Positions 57,314 through 64,000 of a stretch of DNA of 64,000 bases are shown here, one piece after another. A program made the translations under genes and the position numbers. Under the pieces are notes generated by a model, which was given only the letters and a program-made list of their open reading frames with translations, did no database searches and was not told where the DNA came from. The stretch is from Aureimonas sp. AU22 (GTDB taxonomy: Bacteria > Pseudomonadota > Alphaproteobacteria > Rhizobiales > Rhizobiaceae). The stretch is from contig NZ_BBWJ01000004.1 of the NCBI RefSeq assembly GCF_001463745.1, positions 248,001 through 312,000 on the forward strand, read 5' to 3'. Position 1 is the first letter of the stretch. Each line of letters begins with the position of its first letter.

Positions 57314-59581
57314 CTAGGCTCGGATCGCCTCCCGGATGCGTTCGCGCGTGAGCGGCAGATCGTAAAGACGCTTGCCGATCGCATGGGCGACGGCATTGGC
57401 AAGCGCGGAGCCGCCCGGCCCCTGGCTGCACTCCCCCGCCCCCAGGAACGGCGTGCCCGGACGCGGAATGATCTCGACGTCGATCGTCTCCGGCAGAGCA
57501 TCGAAGCGAAGGATCGGATAGGTCGACCAGTCGACCGAGGTGACGCGCGTCCGGTCGAAGGTCACCGCCTCGTACAGCGTCCAGCTCGCGGACTGGACGA
57601 TGCCGCCCTGCACCTGGTTGGCGACGCCGTCCGGGTTGACGACCTCGCCCGCATCCACCGCCGTCGAGCCGCGGACCATGCGCACGCGCCCCGTATCCGG
57701 CTCGACCATCACCTCCATCGCGACGGCGCAGTAGGCGGCGAGATTCTTGTAGCGTGCGAACGCGAATCCATAGCCGTGGTTCGCCGGCGGGGCCTTTCCT
57801 GCCTGCCAGCCGAACATCGCGGCCGCGCGTTCGATCACGTCGCGGGCGCGCTCGTCCTGCATGTGGCGAAGCCGGTACTCGACCGGATCGGCGTCCGCCT
57901 TCGCCGCCAGCTCGTCCATCATGTTCTCGATGGAGAAGACGTTCATGTAGGCGCCGAGGCCCCGCAGGGCGGAGACGCGCAGCGGCATCTCCTCGATGAA
58001 ATGCCAGACGACATCGCGATTGGGGAAAGCATAGAGCGGGTTGGAGTTGCGGTCGCCGTTGCCTTCGGGCGTGATCCGCACCTTCGGGATCGTCGGCGCG
58101 AACGGCTGGGCCAGATGCTGAGCGGGCAGGAGCGCGCCGGCGCCGCCGGGCCGCGAGTTGTGGGTGTTGCTCCAGACCTCGTGGGTCCAATCCACCACCG
58201 TTCCGGCGGCATCGGTCCCGGCCCGGATCCGTGTCACCATGCCGGGCGAGAAGGGCTCCCAGGCATGCTCCTGCTCGCGCATCCACTGCAGGCGCACCGG
58301 TCGTCCCGGCAGGGCCTGCGCGAGGAGCGCGGCGTCCGCCGCCGCATCGTCGGCGCCGTTGTGGCCGTAGCAACCCGAGCCTTCGACATGGACGCAGCGC
58401 ACCGCCGTCTCCTCCACGCCGAGCATCCCGGCGATCGCCTCGCGGTCGGGATAGACACCCTGCGTATGGGTCCAAACGGTGGTGACGCCGTCCGCGAGCA
58501 CTGCGACCGCGCAGGACGGGCCGATGGAGGCATGAAGCTGGTAGGGGCGGGTGAAGCGCGCCTCGACGACGGCGAGGCCGGGCGTGCCAAGCTGCCCGCT
58601 TTCGGCCACCTGTCCGTCCTCGATCGGACGCGACAGAAGATGATCGGCCAGCGTGGCGGCATCCGGCAGATCCTCCCGCTCCTCCCAGCGGGCGAGTGTG
58701 GAAAGCGTCCACATCGCCTTGATCGCCTGCCATTCCTTCTCCGCCAGAAGGCCGAGGAAGGATCCGTTGCGCACCACGGCAAGGACGCCCGGCATGGCCT
58801 CGACCGGCGCGGCATCGACCGAGACGAGGCGTGCCCGCGGGCTCGGCGGGCGCACCACGCGCCCATGCACCATCCCGTCCGGGCGCATGTCCTGAACGAA
58901 GGCCGCGCCACCCGTCACCTTTCCGGGGATGTCGATGCGTGCGCGTGGGCGCCCCATCTCGCGGAAGTCGCTCGTCGGCTTCAGCCTGGCGTCCGGTCGG
59001 GCTCGCCCGCGAATGAGTTCGCCTGAAACGAGGTCTCCGTAGCCGACGCGCCGTCCGTCCTGCGCGCTCACAGCGCCCGCTTCGGCAACGAGGTCCTCCG
59101 CCGGCAGGCTCCAGCGCCGGGCCGCTTCCGCCACGAGGATCTCGCGGATCTGCGCGGCGACATGGCGGATCGCCGTGCCGCTGTCCTGGATCGAGTGGCT
59201 GCCGGCCGTGAAGCCCTCGTCGGGGCTTTCGCTGGTGTCGGGTCCGATCAGGCTCAAGCTCTCGAACGGCATCTCCAATTCTTCGGCAGCGATCTGGAGA
59301 AGCGCGGTCTTGATGCCCTGGCCGAGTTCCGCCTTGCCGGTGAAGACGGTGGCGCGCCCTTCGGCGTCGATGCGGATCCAGGATTCGAGGTTCGGATTGG
59401 TCTTGAGGCTGCCGGGAAGCTCGGGAGCCACCTCCTCGACCGCCTGGAAGTTCTGCGCCTCGTTGCCCGGCGAGGTCGTGGTCTGCCCGAACGCGCTTCG
59501 CATGGAGAAGGCCAGCACCAGCGAGCCGGTGCCCAGAAGGACGCCGCGCCGCGTCAGAGCATGAGGATCGCGCCCGCTCAT
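57314..59581 (-). CDS. iorB: Molybdopterin-binding aldehyde/isoquinoline oxidoreductase large subunit, Tat-exported
   Basis: 755 residues. A Tat signal, LTRRGVLLGTGSLVLAFS, precedes the xanthine-oxidase-family Mo domain: TGKAELGQGIKTALLQIAAE, HVEGSGCYGHNGADDAAADA, RGLGAYMNVFSIENMMDELA and the active-site FLGAGECSQGPGGSALANA with the catalytic Glu. The IorB type carries the signal on the large subunit and exports the complex folded. It is coupled by ATGA to the 2Fe-2S subunit. Natural substrate is uncertain: isoquinoline, aldehydes or similar. Confidence 0.92.
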   Translation of the reverse strand: MSGRDPHALTRRGVLLGTGSLVLAFSMRSAFGQTTTSPGNEAQNFQAVEEVAPELPGSLKTNPNLESWIRIDAEGRATVFTGKAELGQGIKTALLQIAAEELEMPFESLSLIGPDTSESPDEGFTAGSHSIQDSGTAIRHVAAQIREILVAEAARRWSLPAEDLVAEAGAVSAQDGRRVGYGDLVSGELIRGRARPDARLKPTSDFREMGRPRARIDIPGKVTGGAAFVQDMRPDGMVHGRVVRPPSPRARLVSVDAAPVEAMPGVLAVVRNGSFLGLLAEKEWQAIKAMWTLSTLARWEEREDLPDAATLADHLLSRPIEDGQVAESGQLGTPGLAVVEARFTRPYQLHASIGPSCAVAVLADGVTTVWTHTQGVYPDREAIAGMLGVEETAVRCVHVEGSGCYGHNGADDAAADAALLAQALPGRPVRLQWMREQEHAWEPFSPGMVTRIRAGTDAAGTVVDWTHEVWSNTHNSRPGGAGALLPAQHLAQPFAPTIPKVRITPEGNGDRNSNPLYAFPNRDVVWHFIEEMPLRVSALRGLGAYMNVFSIENMMDELAAKADADPVEYRLRHMQDERARDVIERAAAMFGWQAGKAPPANHGYGFAFARYKNLAAYCAVAMEVMVEPDTGRVRMVRGSTAVDAGEVVNPDGVANQVQGGIVQSASWTLYEAVTFDRTRVTSVDWSTYPILRFDALPETIDVEIIPRPGTPFLGAGECSQGPGGSALANAVAHAIGKRLYDLPLTRERIREAIRA

Positions 59582-60075
59582 GACCCCGCCCTCCCCGACG
59601 GAGCCTCTGCCCCGGCCGTCGCCATGCTGTCGGCCGCGCGTCGGATGGCGGCCAGGATGCGCATATGCGTGCCGCAGCGGCAGAGGTTCGGCTCCATATG
59701 CGCGCGGATCGCTTCGTCGGACACGCCGGGATCGCGTTGGAGAAGCGCCTGGGCGCGCATCATCATGCCGGGGATGCAGTAGCCGCACTGCGCCGCCTGC
59801 TCGGCGATGAACGCTTCCTGCATCGGCCCGGGCGCCTCGATCGTCCCGAGGCCCTCCACCGTCGTGACCGCCTTGCCTTCGAGCAGTAGCACGGGCGTCA
59901 CGCAGGACAGGACCGCCTCTCCCTCGACCATCACCGTGCAGGCCCCGCACTGGCCGAGACCGCATCCGTACTTGGCCCCGTGCAGGCCGAGATCGTCCCT
60001 CAACACGTAGAGAAGCGGAGTGTCGGGATCGGCCTCGATGTCGTGCAGCGTCCCGTTGACGGTCAGGCTTACCAT
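59578..60075 (-). CDS. iorA: 2Fe-2S subunit of the IorAB-type oxidoreductase
   Basis: 165 residues. The plant-ferredoxin-type cluster is [19 protein letters not shown]; the second cluster is CGYCIPGMMM and LCRCGTHMRI. No signal peptide, so it is expected to travel with the Tat-bearing large subunit. Its ATG overlaps the cytochrome gene's end (ATGGTAA), so the three genes form one electron path: Mo centre, two Fe-S clusters, cytochrome c. Confidence 0.94.
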   Translation of the reverse strand: MVSLTVNGTLHDIEADPDTPLLYVLRDDLGLHGAKYGCGLGQCGACTVMVEGEAVLSCVTPVLLLEGKAVTTVEGLGTIEAPGPMQEAFIAEQAAQCGYCIPGMMMRAQALLQRDPGVSDEAIRAHMEPNLCRCGTHMRILAAIRRAADSMATAGAEAPSGRAGS

Positions 60076-61478
60076 GAGGTCTCCCGCTTCGAAGGATTGG
60101 CCGGGGCCTGGGAGCCGGTGGCGAGCGAACGCTGGCCGTTTTCCTCTCCCCTCGCCCGCGCCTCGGCGATGAGATCGGCGGGGTCGTCCCAGGCCGGTCG
60201 ATCGCTGAAGGTGCGGCGCATGTAGGCCAGAAGGTCGGCGATCTGGCCGTCGTCCAGCGCACCGGCATAGCCCGGCATGATCGGACCCCGCTCGCCTTCC
60301 GGCGCCGGGATGCCGTTCAGGATGACGTTGATCGGGTTTGCCGGCGTCGGACCCTGGATCGCGGTGGAGTTGTCGAGGCGCAGCCCGCCATAGGGCAGCG
60401 GCCGACCGGCGTCATGGCAGGTCGAGCAGGCGCCCGCATAGATCGTGGCACCCCGATCGGCCGGATCGTGCACAGCCGGCACCGTCTGCGTGCCGGCTGA
60501 CGGGGCCGCGACACCGGGAAGATGCTCCTGCTCCTGCGACAACAGCGCCTCGGCGCGTTGGCGCCGTTCGGCCGTCGGCTCGCCCATCAGCGAGACGATA
60601 TAGGTCGCGATCGCGCGCGACTCGGCTTCCAGCAACGTGCCGAGATTGGCGTTGACGGGCGCCATGGGGCCGCGGGCGACGCCGTGCCGGGCTTCCCAGC
60701 CCTGGTGCAGGTAGTGCGTCAGGCTGTCGACATCCCAGGGGATTGGCGCGGGCGACGCCTCGTTGAGGGCATAGGCGGTCCAGCCTTCGGACTCGCCCCC
60801 GGCCAGATGGCTGCCGCCCTTCTTCTCCGCGCCGAGGAGATTGCGCGGGCTGTGGCAGGCGCTGCAGTGTCCGAGGCCCTCGGCGAGATAGGCGCCGCGA
60901 TTCCAGACCTCGTCCTTTGCCGGGTCGGGCTCGAAGGTCCCCTCGCGGAAGAACAGGAGCTTCCAGCCGGCCAGCACCATGCGCACGTTCAACGGAAAAG
61001 GCAGCTCGTTCTCGGGCGCCTGCGCGGACACGGGCTCGCGCGTCATCAGGTAGGCGTAGAGAGCGCGATTGTCCTCGTCGGAAACCAGCGTGTAGTGATC
61101 GTAGGGAAAGGCGGGATAGAGATGACGCCCTTCGCGGTCGACCCCCTCCCGCATCGACCTTTGAAACGCCGCCTCGCTCCACCGTCCGATGCCGGTCTCC
61201 GGATCGGGCGTGATGTTCGTGGAGTAGATCGTGCCGAAGGGCGTCGGCAGGGCCAAGCCGCCGGCGAACGGTTTCCCGCCAGGCGCGGTGTGGCAGACGA
61301 CGCAGTTGCCGACCGCAGCCAGATCCGCCCCCTGTTTCACCAAGGCGGCATCCTGCACAGACGCCTCGCGCGCGCCGTCGATCGGAGCGATCTCGCGTTC
61401 CCAGGCGATGGCGAGAAAGGCGCCTGCGCCGGCAACGAGGATCCCGAGGAGGCCGATGCCCAAATGTCGTCGCTTCAT
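60069..61478 (-). CDS. Membrane-anchored tri-haem cytochrome c
   Basis: 469 residues from the ATG at 61478. A single N-terminal membrane helix (HLGIGLLGILVAGAGAFLAI) anchors a periplasmic part with three haem sites: CVVCH (59-63), CSACH (205-209) and CSTCH (351-355). This is the layout of alcohol and aldehyde dehydrogenase cytochrome subunits, which take electrons from the Mo enzyme to the ubiquinone or oxidase. First gene of the leftward iorAB operon. Confidence 0.93.
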   Translation of the reverse strand: MKRRHLGIGLLGILVAGAGAFLAIAWEREIAPIDGAREASVQDAALVKQGADLAAVGNCVVCHTAPGGKPFAGGLALPTPFGTIYSTNITPDPETGIGRWSEAAFQRSMREGVDREGRHLYPAFPYDHYTLVSDEDNRALYAYLMTREPVSAQAPENELPFPLNVRMVLAGWKLLFFREGTFEPDPAKDEVWNRGAYLAEGLGHCSACHSPRNLLGAEKKGGSHLAGGESEGWTAYALNEASPAPIPWDVDSLTHYLHQGWEARHGVARGPMAPVNANLGTLLEAESRAIATYIVSLMGEPTAERRQRAEALLSQEQEHLPGVAAPSAGTQTVPAVHDPADRGATIYAGACSTCHDAGRPLPYGGLRLDNSTAIQGPTPANPINVILNGIPAPEGERGPIMPGYAGALDDGQIADLLAYMRRTFSDRPAWDDPADLIAEARARGEENGQRSLATGSQAPANPSKRETSW

Positions 61479-61742
61479 CGGCCGCTCGGTTGGAGGCGGT
61501 TCCAGATTGGAAGCGCTACAGACTAGGAAGCTAGCGGACGAAGGGGACGGTCCAAGACGGGGACGGTCAAGAGTCGTTGTCCGCCCATGGATTTGCGGTT
61601 CGCGCCACCGTCGGCGGGAGTTCCGCAAATCAACCGAACGCGATGTCGGCACGCATGGTTGGCATTACGCGCGACGCCGCATCTTCCTTCCGGCCAATCG
61701 CACCAAGGCGAAGGCCGTCACAGGCGTCGGACGAGCCGCCTG

Positions 61743-62219
61743 TCAGAGCGCCCGGTACATGACGAGGGCGTCGACGTCGCCGAGCGAGGGATGCCGGAAT
61801 GCGCCGGGCAACCGCCCGACCGTCTCGAAACCCATCGAATTCCACAGACCGATTGCCCGGGCGTTGGTGCTCACGACGAAATTGAACTGCATCGCGCGGT
61901 AGCCGAGCGCCCGGGCGCGGTCGAGCGAGTCGGCACACATCCTGCGGGCGACGCCGCGCCCTGCGGCGGCGGTGACGTAGCCGCAGTTGCAGACGTGACG
62001 GCCCCCGCCAGCCTGGTTCGTCCGGATATAGTAGGTGCCGAGAACGGCACCGTCCTCTTCGGCTACGAACGTGCGCTTGTCGGGCCCCATCCAGTAGGCG
62101 ATCAGTTCGTCGTCGCCGATCGTGGAATCGATCGCGTATGTCTCCCCCGCGGCGACCACGGGTCGGATGGCGGCGAGGATGCCGGAAACGTCGTCGGGTC
62201 GAGCAGGCCGAATGTGCAT
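61743..62219 (-). CDS. GNAT-family N-acetyltransferase
   Basis: 158 residues from the ATG at 62219 (MHIRPARPDDVSGILAAI). Acetyl-CoA-binding motif A is GYVTAAAGRGVARRMCADSL, a Q/R-x-x-G-x-G/A variant with GRGVA. FNFVVSTNARAIGLWNSMGF and FETVGRLPGAFRHP complete the fold. Substrate unknown. It is divergent from the aldehyde oxidase genes. Confidence 0.9.
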   Translation of the reverse strand: MHIRPARPDDVSGILAAIRPVVAAGETYAIDSTIGDDELIAYWMGPDKRTFVAEEDGAVLGTYYIRTNQAGGGRHVCNCGYVTAAAGRGVARRMCADSLDRARALGYRAMQFNFVVSTNARAIGLWNSMGFETVGRLPGAFRHPSLGDVDALVMYRAL

Positions 62220-62558
62220 GCCGGACCGATAGTGGGTTCGCGCCGGGATCGGAAGCCCCTTCTCCGGCGTCCCCATTCGGTCCTGACGTCCGACCGACGG
62301 CGGGAGCGCTCCGGCGATCCAGCGAACGGACGACGAGGCAGCGGGCGATCCGCGGCGCATGCTCACGCATTGATGAGCGTTCTTGATGACGGCATGTGGC
62401 CGCACGGGGGTAATCGGCCCGCCTGTTTGGACTAATTACAAACTGGATCGGTGGAAACGGGGTGCCGGGCCGCGAGGCGGCCGTCCGCAAACAACGCATC
62501 GGCCGAGCCGCCCACGTCACCGTCGCCGCCCTCGAACGACCTACGGAATGGGATCGCC
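62220..62558. promoter_or_regulatory. Divergent promoter region with GTTTG-N9-CAAAC inverted repeat
   Basis: This 339-base gap separates the leftward acetyltransferase from the rightward aldehyde oxidase genes. GTTTG (62425-62429) and CAAAC (62439-62443) flank nine AT-rich bases, the clearest operator-like element. No gene is seen in the gap. Confidence 0.4.
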
Positions 62559-63203
62559 ATGTCGAGATTTCCCGAACTCACGATGAACCGACGCGAGCTG
62601 ATGGCCAGCGCATCGGCCTGCGCCGCGACCACCGCGCTGCCGTCCGCCGCGATGGCGCAGGCGCCTTCGGCAGGCGCCGCCGACACGCCCGTCGTCTCCA
62701 CCGTCTCCCTGACGGTGAACGGCGAGCGTCGCGAGCTTGATCTCGACCTGCGCACCACGCTGCTCGACGCCCTTCGCGAGCATCTGGATCTGACGGGGAC
62801 GAAGAAGGGTTGCGACCATGGCCAGTGCGGCGCCTGCACGGTGATGGTGAACGGGCGGCGCATCAACGCCTGCCTGACGCTCGCCGTCCTGCACGGGGGC
62901 GACGAGGTCACGACGATCGAAGGGCTCGGCACGCCGGACAGCCTCCATCCGATGCAGGACGCCTTCGTGAAGCACGACGGCTACCAGTGCGGCTACTGCA
63001 CGCCGGGCCAGATCGTCTCGGCGGTCGCCGTGCTCGACGAGGTGAAGGCGGGCATCCCGAGCCACGTGACGGCCGACCTCGCCGCCGCGCCCGAGGCGTC
63101 CAACGCCGAGCTGCGCGAGCGCATGAGCGGCAACATCTGCCGCTGCGGCGCCTATTCCAACATCGCCGACGCCATGGCCGAGGTCGCCGGGAGGCCCGCA
63201 TGA
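62559..63203 (+). CDS. paoA: Aldehyde oxidase 2Fe-2S subunit, PaoA-like, Tat-exported
   Basis: 214 residues from the ATG at 62559 (a start at 62583 is possible). A Tat signal, [20 protein letters not shown], is followed by [20 protein letters not shown]. Cluster one is [16 protein letters not shown], cluster two is [13 protein letters not shown] and [10 protein letters not shown]. PaoA of the periplasmic PaoABC aldehyde oxidase is the only exported-signal subunit, as here. The FAD subunit gene starts within its stop (ATGA). Confidence 0.92.
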   Translation: MSRFPELTMNRRELMASASACAATTALPSAAMAQAPSAGAADTPVVSTVSLTVNGERRELDLDLRTTLLDALREHLDLTGTKKGCDHGQCGACTVMVNGRRINACLTLAVLHGGDEVTTIEGLGTPDSLHPMQDAFVKHDGYQCGYCTPGQIVSAVAVLDEVKAGIPSHVTADLAAAPEASNAELRERMSGNICRCGAYSNIADAMAEVAGRPA

Positions 63204-64000
63204 GATCCTTCACCTTCGAGCGGGCGGAAAGCCCGCAGGCCGCGGCGCAGGCGGCGGCCGCCAAGCCGGGCGCCAAGTTCATCGCCGGCGGCACCAACCT
63301 TCTCGACCTGATGAAGCTCGAGATCGAGACGCCGCGCCACCTCATCGACGTCAACGGCCTCGGCCTCGACACGATCGAGGCGATCGAGGACGGCGGCTTG
63401 CGGATCGGCGCGCTTGTGCGCAACACGGACATGGCGGCCGACGAGCGGGTCCGCCGCGACTACGGCGTCCTGACGCGGGCCGTGATGGCCGGTGCGTCGG
63501 GCCAGTTGCGCAACAAGGCGACCACGGCGGGCAATCTTCTGCAGCGTACGCGCTGCCCCTACTTCTACGACACCAACATGGCCTGCAACAAACGCGCCCC
63601 CGGCTCCGGCTGCTCGGCGCTGGAGGGCTATTCCCGCCAGCTCGGCGTCGTCGGCGTCAGCGACGCCTGCATCGCCACCAACCCCTCGGACATGAACGTC
63701 GCGCTGCGCGTTCTCGACGCGAGCGTCGAGACGGTGAAGCCGGACGGCGAGACGCGCGCGATCCCGATCGCGGACTTTCACTGCCTGCCCGGCGACACGC
63801 CGCACGTCGAGACCGCGCTGGAGCCGGGCGAGCTGATCACCGCCGTGACGCTCCCCCCGCCGATCGGCGGCCGGCACGTCTATCGCAAGGTCCGCGACCG
63901 CGCCTCCTACGCCTTCGCCCTCGTCTCGGTGGCTGCCGTCGTGCAACCGGACGGGACCGGACGGGTGGCGGTGGGCGGCGTCGCCCACAAGCCGTGGCGC
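63200..64000 (+). CDS. paoB: Aldehyde oxidase FAD-binding subunit, PaoB-like (cut by window edge)
   Basis: 267 residues visible, still open at the right edge. It starts [20 protein letters not shown], then [20 protein letters not shown], the FAD-binding loop, and [20 protein letters not shown]. The insertion [20 protein letters not shown] carries the extra 4Fe-4S cluster special to PaoB among xanthine oxidase flavin subunits. The large Mo subunit (PaoC) and a maturation factor should follow outside the window. Confidence 0.93.
   Translation, partial: MRSFTFERAESPQAAAQAAAAKPGAKFIAGGTNLLDLMKLEIETPRHLIDVNGLGLDTIEAIEDGGLRIGALVRNTDMAADERVRRDYGVLTRAVMAGASGQLRNKATTAGNLLQRTRCPYFYDTNMACNKRAPGSGCSALEGYSRQLGVVGVSDACIATNPSDMNVALRVLDASVETVKPDGETRAIPIADFHCLPGDTPHVETALEPGELITAVTLPPPIGGRHVYRKVRDRASYAFALVSVAAVVQPDGTGRVAVGGVAHKPWR

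Noticed and set aside
1-64000. CRISPR arrays, insertion sequences and rRNA genes
   Set aside because: No regularly spaced repeats, no transposase-like protein and no rRNA sequence were seen anywhere in the window.

Overview
This window is GC-rich chromosomal DNA that looks alphaproteobacterial, most likely Hyphomicrobiales and perhaps Aurantimonadaceae-like; the family is a weak guess. The evidence is a SAM-II riboswitch in front of metZ, ApaG, a two-domain dCTP deaminase and dense runs of ATGA-coupled genes. The left fifth is a prophage. The rest is chromosome dominated by uptake and catabolic gene sets.

1-13383, prophage, left end outside the window. A leftward late module runs HNH endonuclease, small terminase, large terminase, HK97-type portal and the start of a prohead protease. 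A leftward early/replication operon holds a Cro-like protein, a small unknown, a ParB-like protein, a winged-helix protein, a DEAD-box helicase and a primase. A divergent CI-like repressor lacks the S24 serine. A rightward operon of small unknown genes ends in an AlpA/Xis-like protein. Leftward and rightward early promoters each carry a TAGCC/GGCTA operator in their spacer. The element abuts the 3' end of tRNA-Gly(CCC), the probable attachment site. No integrase is visible.

13384-27178, housekeeping and nucleoside salvage. After dCTP deaminase come metZ with its SAM-II riboswitch and apaG. A leftward series then covers BMP-family nucleoside uptake (binding protein, two-domain ATPase, two permeases) and breakdown of the cargo (nucleoside hydrolase, cytidine deaminase, purine nucleoside phosphorylase, thymidine phosphorylase). 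A VOC protein is translationally coupled inside it, and a thioesterase plus slyX sit between its parts on the other strand. msrA follows, with a very long palindromic terminator.

27454-46213, an unusual catabolic island after tRNA-Ser(GGA). A DeoR regulator and a BtpA/SgcQ-family protein face away from a long rightward run: SIS protein, PfkB kinase, a degenerate amidohydrolase, a five-gene Opp/Dpp-type transporter, a second SIS-PfkB pair, a canonical amidohydrolase, a PuuE-like deacetylase, a hydantoin/allantoin-racemase-like protein and a second deacetylase. A signal-less solute-binding-like gene lies antisense inside it and shares a CATG with the start codon of the amidohydrolase. Both SIS proteins have Lys/Glu/His spaced as in GlmS, which fits fructosamine-phosphate deglycation. 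The island may therefore take up and dismantle a sugar-amine or sugar-ureide conjugate. This is the best candidate here for an undescribed pathway.

46214-64000, mixed. It contains a zinc-type dehydrogenase, a CHASE4-PAS-GGDEF-EAL protein, an ornithine-decarboxylase-like enzyme with an EamA transporter, a haloalkane-dehalogenase/epoxide-hydrolase-like protein coupled to a flavin-nucleotide-binding protein beside a LysR regulator, and a TetR/SDR pair. Two different molybdenum hydroxylase systems end the window: a Tat-exported IorAB enzyme with a tri-haem cytochrome c, and the start of a PaoABC-type aldehyde oxidase that runs off the right edge.
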